DNA of 64,000 nt from an uncultured Acinetobacter sp. (GTDB lineage Bacteria > Pseudomonadota > Gammaproteobacteria > Pseudomonadales > Moraxellaceae). Below are positions 32,069 to 44,710 of the stretch, in pieces (the first letter of the stretch is position 1; the number at the start of each line of letters is the position of its first letter). The position numbers were made by a program, and so were the translations under genes. The notes beneath the pieces were generated by a model. That model saw nothing but the letters and a program-made list of their open reading frames with translations. It had not been told where the DNA came from and did no database searches. The DNA is taken from contig NZ_CANQTS010000004.1 in NCBI RefSeq assembly GCF_947626835.1, positions 1-64,000 of the forward strand. Reading direction: 5' to 3'.

Positions 32069-34747
32069 ATGACATCAGCTGAAATTCGTGAAGCATATTT
32101 GCGCTTTTTTGAGACAAAAGGCCATACACGTGTCGCGTCGAGTTCTCTGGTACCCGCCAATGACCCAACGTTATTGTTTACCAACGCTGGTATGAACCAG
32201 TTTAAAGACTGCTTCTTGGGTCTTGAAAAGCGCGATTATGTACGTGCTACATCTTCACAAAAATGTGTACGTGCCGGTGGTAAGCACAATGACTTAGACA
32301 ATGTCGGTTATACAGCCCGTCACCACACTTTTTTTGAAATGCTAGGCAACTTCTCGTTTGGTGACTATTTCAAACGCGATGCGATTCAATATGCATGGGA
32401 ATTTTTAACCTCAGATGAATGGTTAGCTCTACCTAAAGACAAATTATACGCCACGGTTTATCACACCGATGACGAAGCGTTTGAGATCTGGAACAAAGAC
32501 ATTGGTCTAGATGCATCACGCATTATCCGTATTGGTGACAACAAAGGCGGTCAATACGCATCAGATAACTTCTGGGCGATGGGTGATACCGGTCCTTGTG
32601 GTCCTTGTTCTGAAATTTTCTTTGACCATGGCGATCACATTTGGGGCGGCCTGCCTGGCACACCTGAAGAAGATGGCGACCGTTTCATTGAAATTTGGAA
32701 CAACGTCTTCATGCAGTTTAACCGCACCGCTGATGGCGTACTGCATCCACTTCCTGCACCATCTGTTGATACAGGTATGGGCTTAGAGCGTATTTCCGCA
32801 GTTTTACAACACGTCAACTCAAACTATGAAATTGACTTGTTCCAACACTTACTTAAATCGGCAGCTCGAATCATTGGTTTAGACACCACTGAATTAGAAG
32901 CCAAAGCGCAAGAAACGGGTAAGCCTGTTGAATACCCTGCATCTTTAAAAGTGGTTGCCGATCACGCGCGTTCATGCTCATTCTTGATCGCCGATGGCGT
33001 GAATCCTTCAAACGAAGGTCGTGGTTATGTACTGCGTCGTATTATCCGTCGTGCCGTGCGTCATGGTAACAAATTAGGCGCAACGGGTTCATTCTTCCAC
33101 AAAATGTTGCAGCCTTTAATTGAAGTGATGGGTGAAGCTTATCCAGAACTGGCAGCCAACCAAGCTCGCATTGAAGCGCAACTTTTAAAAGAAGAAGAGC
33201 AATTTGCAAAAACTCTAGAGCAAGGTTTGAAATTGCTTGAGGGTGAACTTGGAAACTTAAAAGGTTCAGTGATTCCGGGTGAAGTAGTATTTAAACTGTA
33301 CGACACTTACGGCTTCCCAACTGACTTAACTGCTGACATTGCGCGTGAACGTGATTTAACTATTGACGAAGCAGGCTTTGAAACTGAAATGGCGACACAG
33401 CGTCAACGCGCGCGTGATGCAGGTAAGTTTGCCATTGACTACAACAGTGTGGTGAACGTTGAAGGTGAAACTCAGTTTGATGGTTACGATGCAACTCAAG
33501 GCCAAGGTCAAATTATCGCAATCTATAAAGATGGCGAGCAAGTTGATGAAGTCCTTGAAGGCGACGAAGCACTGATCGTGTTAAACCAAACACCGTTCTA
33601 TGCAGAAAGCGGTGGTCAAATCGGTGATACAGGTCTGTTTAAAAACGATACCGGTATTTTTGAAGTACAAGACACCAAAAAATCTGGTGGCGCGTTCGTT
33701 CACCAAGGCATCGTGACCATGGGTAACTTAAAAGTTACTCAAAATGTAGAAGCTGTGGTTAAAGCAGACATCCGTGCTGCAACTGCACGTAACCACTCTG
33801 CAACGCACCTTTTACATGCTGCGCTGCGTCAAATCTTAGGCTCACACGTTCAACAAAAAGGTTCATTGGTTGCCTCTGACATCTTACGTTTTGACTTTGC
33901 CAACGATCAACCGGTTACGTTTGAACAATTGCAAGAAATTGAACGTCTTGTGAATGCTGAAGTGGTTGCCAACACTGAAGTGACCACTGAACTGCTGGAC
34001 ATCGAATCTGCCAAAGCCAAAGGCGCAATGATGTTGTTTGGTGAGAAATACGGCGAAGAAGTTCGCGTACTTTCAATGGGTTCTGTAATCGAAGAGAAAA
34101 ACTTCTCAATCGAACTTTGTGGTGGTATTCACGTTAAACGTACAGGCGATATTGGTTTATTCAAAATTACCTCAGAAGGTGGCGTGGCCGCAGGTGTGCG
34201 TCGTATTGAAGCGGTAACTGGCAATAAAGCTGTTGCAGCGGCGCAAAAAGCCGACCGCGACATTCATGCCATTAATGAGCTGTTAAAAGCGCAAAAAGAC
34301 CAAACTTTAGAAAAAGTAGAAGCTTTAAGTGCCACAGCATCAAGCTTGCAAAAACACATTGAACAGCTCAATCAAAAATTGGCCAGCTTACAAGCGGCTG
34401 AATTATTAGGCCAAGTTCAAGACATTGCCGGTCGTCAAACCTTAATCACCACAGTTGAAGGTATGGATGCCAAATCGCTTCGTACCCTACACGACGGCGT
34501 GAAATCAAAATTAGACAACGCAGTGATTGTACTTGCAGCAGTAGAAGGTGACAAAGTCAGCTTACTTGCTTCTGTCGCAAAAGACTTTACCGCGTTTATT
34601 AAAGCAGGTGACATCATCAAACATCTTGCCACCGAGCTTGGTGGTAAAGGTGGTGGTAAGCCTGATTTAGCACAAGGTGGCGCGCCACTCAACGAAAAAT
34701 TTGCTCCTGTGATGGCTGATTTAGCAGCTTGGCTTGCAGCAAAATAA
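32069..34747 (+). CDS. alaS: Alanyl-tRNA synthetase
   Basis: Class II synthetase charging tRNA-Ala, with editing. About 892 residues from the ATG at 32069 ([15 protein letters not shown]); a GTG at 32054 has the better ribosome site (GGAG at 32040) and would add 5 residues, so the start is not certain. Catalytic core with [20 protein letters not shown] and [19 protein letters not shown]; editing domain with zinc-type motif [12 protein letters not shown] and [14 protein letters not shown]-terminal oligomerisation domain. First of alaS-lysC-csrA. Confidence 0.97.
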   Translation: MTSAEIREAYLRFFETKGHTRVASSSLVPANDPTLLFTNAGMNQFKDCFLGLEKRDYVRATSSQKCVRAGGKHNDLDNVGYTARHHTFFEMLGNFSFGDYFKRDAIQYAWEFLTSDEWLALPKDKLYATVYHTDDEAFEIWNKDIGLDASRIIRIGDNKGGQYASDNFWAMGDTGPCGPCSEIFFDHGDHIWGGLPGTPEEDGDRFIEIWNNVFMQFNRTADGVLHPLPAPSVDTGMGLERISAVLQHVNSNYEIDLFQHLLKSAARIIGLDTTELEAKAQETGKPVEYPASLKVVADHARSCSFLIADGVNPSNEGRGYVLRRIIRRAVRHGNKLGATGSFFHKMLQPLIEVMGEAYPELAANQARIEAQLLKEEEQFAKTLEQGLKLLEGELGNLKGSVIPGEVVFKLYDTYGFPTDLTADIARERDLTIDEAGFETEMATQRQRARDAGKFAIDYNSVVNVEGETQFDGYDATQGQGQIIAIYKDGEQVDEVLEGDEALIVLNQTPFYAESGGQIGDTGLFKNDTGIFEVQDTKKSGGAFVHQGIVTMGNLKVTQNVEAVVKADIRAATARNHSATHLLHAALRQILGSHVQQKGSLVASDILRFDFANDQPVTFEQLQEIERLVNAEVVANTEVTTELLDIESAKAKGAMMLFGEKYGEEVRVLSMGSVIEEKNFSIELCGGIHVKRTGDIGLFKITSEGGVAAGVRRIEAVTGNKAVAAAQKADRDIHAINELLKAQKDQTLEKVEALSATASSLQKHIEQLNQKLASLQAAELLGQVQDIAGRQTLITTVEGMDAKSLRTLHDGVKSKLDNAVIVLAAVEGDKVSLLASVAKDFTAFIKAGDIIKHLATELGGKGGGKPDLAQGGAPLNEKFAPVMADLAAWLAAK

Positions 34748-34810
34748 TCACTTCACCTTTTGTGTAACTGACCCTAAGGCGCTTAGGGTCATGGTTTATA
34801 TGGAACAACT

Positions 34811-36091
34811 ATGGCATTAATCGTACAAAAATATGGCGGTACTTCAATGGGTACTCCTGAGCGCATTTTAAATGTTGCTCGTCGTGTAAAGCGCTGGCAT
34901 GACCACGGCCACAAGGTGGTGGTGGTGGTATCGGCAATGAGTGGCGAAACCAATCGTCTACTTGCTTTAGCGAAAGCCATTACTGAGACCCCTGACCCAC
35001 GCGAATTAGACCAAATGGTGTCTACGGGTGAACAGGTCACGATTTCCATGTTATCAATGGCATTGAACTCAATTGGTGTTGCGGCGAAGTCTTTAACTGG
35101 TCGTCAAGTCGGAATTAAAACCGACAGCGCATTTACCAAAGCCCGTATTGAATCAATTGATACCGACGTGATGACTGAGCATTTAGATGCAGGTCGTGTG
35201 ATTGTAGTGGCAGGTTTCCAAGGCTTTGATGCCGATGGCAATACGACTACTTTAGGTCGTGGTGGTTCAGACACGTCTGGTGTCGCTTTAGCTGCTGCAT
35301 TAAAAGCAGATGAATGCCAAATCTATACCGATGTAGATGGCGTTTACACCACCGACCCGCGCGTTGCACCAAAAGCAAAAAAAGTAGATCGTATTTCGTT
35401 TGAAGAAATGCTTGAAATGGCATCACTGGGTTCAAAAGTATTGCAAATTCGTTCGGTTGAATTTGCAGGTAAATACCAAGTGCCATTACGTGTACTTTCA
35501 AGCTTTGACAATGACAACGATGGCGCATTTGACGAAGACTTTAAACAAAACGTCGGAACACTTATCACTACTGAATTGGAAGACAACATGGAACAACCAA
35601 TTATCTCGGGTATCGCATTTAACCGTGACGAAGCAAAATTAACAATTTTAGGCGTGCCTGATGAGCCAGGTATTGCATCTAAAATTTTAAAGCCAATTGG
35701 TGATGCAAACATCGAAGTCGACATGATCATCCAAAATGTAGAAGAAGATGGTACGACTGATTTTACCTTTACGGTAAACCGTGGCGAATTGGCTAAAGCT
35801 AAAAAAATCTTAGAAGAAACAGCGCAAAACATTGGCGCGCGTGAAGTGACCACACGTGATGATATCGTAAAAGTATCAATCGTAGGTGTAGGTATGCGTT
35901 CACATGCAGGTGTGGCGAGCAAAATGTTTACTTCTTTAGCTGATGAAAGCATCAATATCTTGATGATTTCAACTTCAGAGATCAAAATTTCTGTGATTAT
36001 TGAAGAAAATTATCTTGAACTTGCAGTACGTGCCCTACACACAGCATTTGGTTTAGACCGCGAATCAGGCGAATCTAGCGTACGTGCTTAA
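34811..36091 (+). CDS. lysC: Aspartokinase
   Basis: Phosphorylates aspartate at the head of lysine, threonine and methionine synthesis. 426 residues: kinase domain with KYGGTSMGTPERI (substrate Lys), GRGGSDTSGVALAAAL and TDVDGVYTTDPR, then two C-terminal ACT domains (about 265-415) for feedback control by end products. GGAA precedes the ATG; 63 bp after alaS. The alaS-lysC-csrA order is shared with Pseudomonas. Confidence 0.97.
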   Translation: MALIVQKYGGTSMGTPERILNVARRVKRWHDHGHKVVVVVSAMSGETNRLLALAKAITETPDPRELDQMVSTGEQVTISMLSMALNSIGVAAKSLTGRQVGIKTDSAFTKARIESIDTDVMTEHLDAGRVIVVAGFQGFDADGNTTTLGRGGSDTSGVALAAALKADECQIYTDVDGVYTTDPRVAPKAKKVDRISFEEMLEMASLGSKVLQIRSVEFAGKYQVPLRVLSSFDNDNDGAFDEDFKQNVGTLITTELEDNMEQPIISGIAFNRDEAKLTILGVPDEPGIASKILKPIGDANIEVDMIIQNVEEDGTTDFTFTVNRGELAKAKKILEETAQNIGAREVTTRDDIVKVSIVGVGMRSHAGVASKMFTSLADESINILMISTSEIKISVIIEENYLELAVRALHTAFGLDRESGESSVRA

Positions 36092-36152
36092 TGTGACCAT
36101 CAACTTTGAAAGATAAGTTGATTTTAGCTGTAATTGCCAAATGCTACAAAAA

Positions 36153-36190
36153 AACAGAGCCACTATATTTTCTTTTATAGTGGCTCTGTT
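36153..36190 (+). terminator. Terminator after lysC
   Basis: Perfect 15-bp stem AACAGAGCCACTATA/TATAGTGGCTCTGTT preceded by an A-run. Confidence 0.85.
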
Positions 36191-36349
36191 ATATTAGCCA
36201 ATAAGGATTTTTGTAAATCTATAGAAAATAGATATTGCGTTATATAGCATATAATGCGATACATCTTTTTAGATGAATACTTTTCATTCTCAAGGTTGTG
36301 TTTTACGTTTTAAAAATCGCAGTTTATAGCATTTGGCAAGGAGATAAGC

Positions 36350-36604
36350 ATGCTGATTCTGACCCGACGTGTCGGAGAAACTTTAATGATTGGGGACCAA
36401 GTCAGCGTGACTGTGCTTGGTGTTAAAGGTAACCAAGTTCGTATTGGTGTAAATGCCCCAAAAGAAGTGTCGGTGCATCGTGAAGAAATTTACCAACGCA
36501 TTCAACATGAGCGTGCCATGCATGAGCATTTACAGCACCTTGACCAAGATTATCAACCGACTTTTGAAGAAGGTGATTTCTCGCAGAATAACTACAATCG
36601 TTAA
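36350..36604 (+). CDS. csrA: Carbon storage regulator CsrA/RsmA
   Basis: Dimeric RNA-binding post-transcriptional regulator that binds GGA motifs near ribosome sites. 84 residues, with the canonical core [24 protein letters not shown] and [21 protein letters not shown], and a C-terminal extension of about 20 residues compared with the 61-residue E. coli form. Strong AGGAG site. Own terminator, so it can be expressed apart from lysC. Confidence 0.96.
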   Translation: MLILTRRVGETLMIGDQVSVTVLGVKGNQVRIGVNAPKEVSVHREEIYQRIQHERAMHEHLQHLDQDYQPTFEEGDFSQNNYNR

Positions 36605-36622
36605 GATCGATGTTTTTCTCCT

Positions 36623-36652
36623 AAAGCGGCATTTATGCCGCTTTAAACGTTT
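36623..36652 (+). terminator. Terminator after csrA
   Basis: AAAGCGGCAT tt ATGCCGCTTT hairpin followed by a short T-run. Confidence 0.8.
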
Positions 36653-36674
36653 TTGATCTACCGCTTTATTGGGA

Positions 36675-37244
36675 TTACTGCTCAGTTAAGGCTTTTCGTA
36701 CTGGTGCAAAACTACGACGATGTTCAGCAATCACCCCATGCTCTGCAATAGCAGCAAAATGTGCTTTGGTCGGATAGCCCTTATGCTTGGCAAAACCAAA
36801 TTGCGGATACTGTGCATCAAGCTCAAGCATCTGGCGATCTCGAGTCACTTTGGCCAAAATACTCGCCGCTGAAATCTCAGCATGTAAAGCATCCCCCCCA
36901 ATCACAGCCTCGCACGACATGCTTAAACCTTGCACCAGCTTGTTGCCGTCAATCAAAACATGTTCAGGTTGAATATTTAAGCCTTCTACAGCACGGCGCA
37001 TTGCAAGCAGTGAGGCTTGTAAGATATTGAGCTCATCAATCTCTGCTGCACTACTTTGCGCAATTGACCATGCTAAGGCTTTTTCTTGAATCTCAATAAA
37101 TAATTGCTCACGTTTTTTTTCGGTGAGTTTTTTAGAGTCATTGAGTCCATCAATCGGATTTTTTGGATCTAAAATAACTGCTGCTGCCACCACTGAGCCA
37201 ACCAAAGGCCCGCGCCCTGCTTCATCTGTACCCGCAATTAACAT
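36675..37244 (-). CDS. rnhB: Ribonuclease HII
   Basis: Endonuclease that removes ribonucleotides and RNA from RNA-DNA hybrids. The ATG at 37244 (GAGGAAAAG just upstream) gives 189 residues; the ATG at 37265 has no ribosome site. [19 protein letters not shown] carries the catalytic Asp-Glu pair, with [14 protein letters not shown] and [15 protein letters not shown] following. Confidence 0.95.
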   Translation of the reverse strand: MLIAGTDEAGRGPLVGSVVAAAVILDPKNPIDGLNDSKKLTEKKREQLFIEIQEKALAWSIAQSSAAEIDELNILQASLLAMRRAVEGLNIQPEHVLIDGNKLVQGLSMSCEAVIGGDALHAEISAASILAKVTRDRQMLELDAQYPQFGFAKHKGYPTKAHFAAIAEHGVIAEHRRSFAPVRKALTEQ

Positions 37245-37321
37245 CTTTTCCTCACTTTTGTTCATAAAAAAACGACCCTAAGACACAGCTTAAGATCGCT
37301 TTTGGTTATGTATTCATTTGC

Positions 37322-37714
37322 TTAGTTTTTTAAAGTTTCAACCACACAAGCATTTAAGGTATTCGTCACTATTTTAGTGGCTAAATTGGCTTGTGAAGTT
37401 TTATCCATCGCGGCAATAACTAAATCTGTTGCAGTCACTGAGGTGGTGGCTTTTTCGCCCACACAGCTACAGACTTCGGTTTGTAATTCTTGCTTTTGTG
37501 TTTGCGTCAAAAGTTGTGAAGCAGTTTGCCAATAGCTGTTGTTTTCAACTTCAGTGACACACTTCGCCTGTACACCGACCTTTACCGCTGCCATAGCCAA
37601 TTGCTGTGCACCTGTCGCAGCTGAAGTTTGACCTGTAGCAGTTGTGCCATCGGTTATTGCACAGGCAGTTAAAGCAAGAGCAAAAGGTGCTAGCACAGCA
37701 AGTAATTTTTTCAC
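37322..37714 (-). CDS. Small secreted four-cysteine protein, probable lipoprotein
   Basis: 130 residues from a GTG start with GGGA upstream. N-terminal signal ending LALTAC, a lipobox, so probably lipid-anchored. The mature part has the pattern C-x29-C-x-C-x38-C with a Trp 10 residues after the first Cys. The same pattern, gap-free, is in the gene at 38466-38804. Probably periplasmic with disulfides. I recognise no named family. Confidence 0.75.
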   Translation of the reverse strand: MKKLLAVLAPFALALTACAITDGTTATGQTSAATGAQQLAMAAVKVGVQAKCVTEVENNSYWQTASQLLTQTQKQELQTEVCSCVGEKATTSVTATDLVIAAMDKTSQANLATKIVTNTLNACVVETLKN

Positions 37715-37917
37715 GATTATTTTCCCAAATGGTTATACAACATGTATGGCGCTATTGTGCCCAAATCTTACTATATAAGACATGCATCCCCCATTTAGAT
37801 GCATAAAATAACAGCAACTAGCGTTTCAATGACATGAATAGAGCGTTGCAAGCACAAGCTGTGCTGAAACCCAAATCCATCCTATACTGATGACAATTTA
37901 GACGAGCTTAAAACAAC

Positions 37918-38469
37918 ATGCATCAAAACTATTACACCCGTACAGCGCAATACTTACATTGGATCATGGCCATTATTTTTATTGCAGCATGGCTGATTGG
38001 TTTTTACAGTGGGAATTTTTTATCTTATGCGGTCGATGGTAGCTTTAAAGGCAGTGTGATCACTTTACATAAAAATATTGCTACCGTAATTATTTTCTTA
38101 TTGCTGGTACGCATTTTCTGGGGTTATACCCATCCTATACCGCAACTTCCCGACACCATGAACCCTTTTATGAAAAAAATGGCGCATTTGGGTCATTTAG
38201 CTTTGTATTTGATGCTAATTGCATTGCCGGTGACGGGCTGTTTATTTAGTTGGAGCGCAGGACATCCTGCACCGGTATTATATTGGTTTGAAATTCCACG
38301 CTTAGTAGATAAAAACCCTGAACTGTTGGCGATTGTTAAACCCTTACATATTTACTTGTCTTGGGCCGTAGGTGTTTTATTACTGGGTCATATTGCTGCT
38401 GCACTTAAACATCACTTTATAGACAAAGACCATGTCTTGATCAGCATGACCCGCCAACCCAAAAATTAA
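37918..38469 (+). CDS. Cytochrome b561
   Basis: Inner-membrane di-haem protein, 183 residues, with four hydrophobic helices and haem-ligand histidines in YLHWIMAIIF (about 14), ITLHKNIATVI (about 52), and HIYLSWAVGVLLLGHIAAALKHH (two His, about 142 and 156). The family moves electrons between quinol and periplasmic or superoxide acceptors. Flanked by the two paralogous four-cysteine secreted proteins; its 3' end overlaps the convergent one by 4 bp. Confidence 0.93.
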   Translation: MHQNYYTRTAQYLHWIMAIIFIAAWLIGFYSGNFLSYAVDGSFKGSVITLHKNIATVIIFLLLVRIFWGYTHPIPQLPDTMNPFMKKMAHLGHLALYLMLIALPVTGCLFSWSAGHPAPVLYWFEIPRLVDKNPELLAIVKPLHIYLSWAVGVLLLGHIAAALKHHFIDKDHVLISMTRQPKN

Positions 38470-38804
38470 CGCACAGCTTCTGCGATGCAGCCTTTTAAGC
38501 TGTTCATGACCGCTTGACGAACCAATCTATTTTTTTCGTCTTCGTTAATTACAGCTAACGCTACATCTTTGGCATCCATATCGTTCATGGCATGTTGACT
38601 GACACAGCCACAGATCCTGTCTTGATGCGTTTGCTTTTGTTGTGCGCTCATTAACCAACTTGCAGCACTCCAGACTTTAGAGTCTTTGAGCTCTTGTTGG
38701 CATTGATAAGCAATCACAGGTCTGAGCATTTTTTGGGTGAGGCTGGCGGCTGTTGTATGTGATGACAACAGCATAGCCAATAAAATGAGATATTTTTTTT
38801 GCAT
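38466..38804 (-). CDS. Small secreted four-cysteine protein, paralogue of 37322-37714
   Basis: 112 residues with a signal peptide (cleavage near SHTTAAS; no lipobox). The mature part aligns without gaps to the protein at 37322-37714: the four Cys, the Trp and the segments AAS-L and K-D/TD match in position. Convergent with cytochrome b561. No named family known to me. Confidence 0.72.
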   Translation of the reverse strand: MQKKYLILLAMLLSSHTTAASLTQKMLRPVIAYQCQQELKDSKVWSAASWLMSAQQKQTHQDRICGCVSQHAMNDMDAKDVALAVINEDEKNRLVRQAVMNSLKGCIAEAVR

Positions 38805-38826
38805 GGTCTAAATATCCTGCAAGCAA

Positions 38827-38849
38827 AAGGCAGCCGAAGCTGCCCTTGT
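38827..38849 (-). terminator. Terminator after the deaminase gene
   Basis: AAAGGCAGC cgaa GCTGCCCTT hairpin 3' to the deaminase. Confidence 0.7.
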
Positions 38850-38851
38850 GT

Positions 38852-39862
<1,011 letters not shown>

Positions 39863-39872
39863 TTATTGATAT

Positions 39873-39908
39873 AAAAAAGGGTGCTCACCTTAAAGGTTGC
39901 ACCCTTTT
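39873..39908 (-). terminator. Terminator between permease and deaminase genes
   Basis: AAAAGGGTG...CACCCTTTT stem with a long loop, in the 74-bp gap; the deaminase may therefore rely partly on its own promoter. Confidence 0.6.
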
Positions 39909-39924
39909 GGTTGTTTTGATGAAA

Positions 39925-41247
39925 TTAACCACCAAACAGCGCAAATTTTAATGCCCAAAGTACCGCAATAATCCATACCATATACGGTACGGTTGATGCC
40001 TTACCTGTAAGTAATTTGACTAAGGCATAACTAATAAAGCCCATTGCAATACCATCTGCAATTGAATAGGTAAATGGCATAAATACAATGGTTAAAAAGG
40101 CAGGTACCGCTTCGGTAATATCGTCCCAATCAATATGGGTGATGCCCTGAATCATCAATACACCAACAAACAATAATGCAGGCGCTGTGGCAAAACTAGG
40201 TACTGATTGTGCAAGCGGTGCTAAAAATAAACACGCCACAAACAACAACCCTACGACAAGAGCAGTTAAACCGGTACGACCACCAGCAGCAACACCCGCT
40301 GATGATTCAATATAAGGCGTGGTAGATGATGTACCTAAAGCCGCACCTGCCACAATCGCAGATGAATCAGCAAATAAGGCTTTTTTCAAACGTGGTAATT
40401 TGCCATCTTTGAGTAAACCTGCACGGTGTGATACGCCCACCAAAGTACCGGTTGAGTCAAATAAATCGACCAAGAAGAAAACAAAAATCACACCAATTAA
40501 GCTGGCTGTAAATAGACCCTCAAAGTCCATTTGCATAAAAGTTGGGGCAATTGAAGGAACGCCACCAATCACACCATGAAATTCGCTTAAGCCTAAGGCA
40601 GTTGAAATGGCGGTCAACACTAAGATACTGATGATGATAGCACCACGTACTTTAAATTGATGCATCACCACGACCATCAAGAAGCCAAATAAAGCCAGTA
40701 AAACCGAAGGTTGTTTTAAATCACCTAAGCCCACTAAAGTCGCTGGGTTATCTACAATGACACCAGCATTTTTGAGTGCAATTAAAGCCAAGAATAAACC
40801 AATACCACCGCCAATCGCCAGTTTAAGCGACATCGGAATGGCATTGACAATTGCCTCACGGACTTTAAACATACTAATGGCAATAAATACCAAACCTGAG
40901 ACAAACACTGCAGCCAGTGCAGTTTGCCATGGCACACCCATGCCCATACACACCGAATAGGTAAAGTAAGCGTTTAAGCCCATACCCGGTGCCAATGCAA
41001 TAGGATAATTTGCAACCAATCCCATCACCATACAGCCAATAGCTGCGGCAAGACAGGTGGCAACAAAGACAGCCCCATGATCCATACCTGTTTCAGATAA
41101 AATCATTGGATTGACAATAATGATGTAACACATTGTTAAAAATGTGGTGATACCTGCTATGACCTCTGTGCGAAAATTGGTTTTATTTTCGCTGAGTTTA
41201 AACAGACGTTCTAGCATATTTGCGGAAGATGGATTAGGAGTCGTCAT
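39925..41247 (-). CDS. NCS2-family purine permease
   Basis: Proton-coupled nucleobase transporter of the AzgA-like NCS2 group (adenine, hypoxanthine or guanine). 440 residues with about 13 hydrophobic helices, no signal peptide. GLNAYFTYSVCMGMGVPWQ and FDSTGTLVGVSHRAGL plus SSTTPYIESSAGVAAGGRTGLTA are AzgA-type signature regions. The exact purine cannot be read from sequence; the downstream deaminase suggests adenine. Confidence 0.92.
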   Translation of the reverse strand: MTTPNPSSANMLERLFKLSENKTNFRTEVIAGITTFLTMCYIIIVNPMILSETGMDHGAVFVATCLAAAIGCMVMGLVANYPIALAPGMGLNAYFTYSVCMGMGVPWQTALAAVFVSGLVFIAISMFKVREAIVNAIPMSLKLAIGGGIGLFLALIALKNAGVIVDNPATLVGLGDLKQPSVLLALFGFLMVVVMHQFKVRGAIIISILVLTAISTALGLSEFHGVIGGVPSIAPTFMQMDFEGLFTASLIGVIFVFFLVDLFDSTGTLVGVSHRAGLLKDGKLPRLKKALFADSSAIVAGAALGTSSTTPYIESSAGVAAGGRTGLTALVVGLLFVACLFLAPLAQSVPSFATAPALLFVGVLMIQGITHIDWDDITEAVPAFLTIVFMPFTYSIADGIAMGFISYALVKLLTGKASTVPYMVWIIAVLWALKFALFGG

Positions 41248-41604
41248 GACCTAGCCCCTATAAATAAGTAATACCTAACTGTGCGATAGGAGAGACTCTT
41301 GATGACACTATCAAAGAGTTAGCAGCAAATTAAGCAATGGATATGCCAAATGTTCCATTTTAAGAGGAAAATTATTTACCCTAAATCCAATATTGAAATA
41401 GTGTAAACAAAAAAGCTGCATATCATTTATGCAGCTTTCCTCACTTTCATTTAAATCAAGTACTTATAAAAAAAACACATTGATTTAACTTACAGTACGG
41501 TAATTATAACACATTGATTTTTTATTTTTTCTAAAAATTACATTTAATCGCTTAACTTGTATGGCATTACTGTACAAGTATAGGGCTGTAAAGTACTCTA
41601 ACGC
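41248..41604. other. Intergenic region upstream of the permease
   Basis: Holds a bidirectional hairpin (AAAAGCTGCATA/TATGCAGCTTT, 41410-41438) and two copies of AACACATTGATTT at 41474-41486 and 41508-41520, 34 bp apart. No ORF supported. Confidence 0.5.
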
Positions 41605-41808
41605 TTAATGAGTGATAACAGTTTTATTTGATATTTCAATGGGTTGATTTTGGTAATATGGGTTTTTTTGTACAGTATGCAATGACCTTTTGGCTTCATT
41701 TAACACCTGATCCACATAATGTTGCTGCTGTTGTTTTTTGTGCTGATACAGTACATAACTCGTGATTGATACAACAATAAGCGTTGTACCCAACATTATT
41801 TTTATCAT
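41605..41808 (-). CDS. Possible small membrane protein, unknown
   Basis: 67 residues: N-terminal hydrophobic helix (about 4-22) then a polar, Gln-rich stretch. No clear ribosome site before the ATG and no family recognised, so it may be spurious, but the helix-plus-coiled-tail composition is protein-like. Confidence 0.4.
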   Translation of the reverse strand: MIKIMLGTTLIVVSITSYVLYQHKKQQQQHYVDQVLNEAKRSLHTVQKNPYYQNQPIEISNKTVITH

Positions 41809-41940
41809 AATTGACTCATTGTGCTAAAAGTTATTGTTGTGGCGATAGTGCTTGAGTGTACTGTATTTTATTGCCTGCTTGAATATCAATTGTCTAAACA
41901 GAGTGTAACTTTACTGAGTGAACTGACGCTACCACCCATA

Positions 41941-41969
41941 AAAAAACCGGTGCCATGCACCGGTTTTTT
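41941..41969 (-). terminator. Terminator after icd
   Basis: AAAAAACCGGTGC/GCACCGGTTTTTT perfect stem with T-run. Confidence 0.9.
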
Positions 41970-41982
41970 CGCAAGCTTAAAG

Positions 41983-44325
<2,343 letters not shown>

Positions 44326-44504
44326 TCAGTCAACGAAATATGCTTTTAGATCGCGATTTTGCTGAAATTTTATACGTATTTTTCAGTTTTATCGGTGTTA
44401 TATTCTAAGTCAAAGCATATACAAAGTGTATAAAAAATATACGCATTCAATTTAAGCCAAGAATGCTGATCAATCAAGTTGAATTATGCAAAAGGTGTAG
44501 GCAT

Positions 44505-44535
44505 AAAAAAACCACGCAAGCGCGTGGTTTTTTAA
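44505..44535 (-). terminator. Former tRNA-Val terminator, host side of the prophage boundary
   Basis: ACCACGC/GCGTGGT stem (44511-44517 and 44522-44528) with A- and T-runs. It lies 5 bp past the 3' end of the tRNA remnant, where the terminator of the original tRNA gene would be. Confidence 0.8.
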
Positions 44536-44540
44536 AATCT

Positions 44541-44591
44541 TGGTAGGTATAAGCAGACTCGAACTGCTGACCTCTACGATGTCAACGTAGT
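44541..44591 (-). other. Prophage attachment site: 3' 51 nt of tRNA-Val (GAC)
   Basis: Read on the minus strand this is a tRNA from the anticodon stem (CTACG-TTGACAT-CGTAG, anticodon GAC) through a complete T-arm (AGCAG-TTCGAGT-CTGCT), acceptor 3' strand TATACCT and ACCA. The 5' half (D-arm, acceptor 5' strand) is missing: after 44591 the sequence is unrelated. This is the displaced 3' fragment left when a phage integrates in a tRNA gene. Confidence 0.88.
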
Positions 44592-44625
44592 ATCTTTCCA
44601 ACATAATCAATAATTTAATTTAATA

Positions 44626-44644
44626 TGACGTAATATTGACGTAA
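44626..44644. repeat. Tandem TGACGTAA, candidate integrase arm-type sites
   Basis: TGACGTAA at 44626-44633 and at 44637-44644, 11 bp apart (one helical turn), 35 bp inside the attachment fragment. Spacing and position resemble arm-type integrase sites; binding is inferred. Confidence 0.45.
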
Positions 44645-44710
44645 ACACAAGATTATCCACAGTCTGTAATTAGCTGTGTAACAACATTATAACATGTCTA
44701 ATCAAACTAG

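Noticed and set aside
44541..44591. Complete tRNA-Val gene
   Set aside because: The 5' half (acceptor 5' strand, D-arm) is absent, so it is only the displaced 3' attachment fragment.
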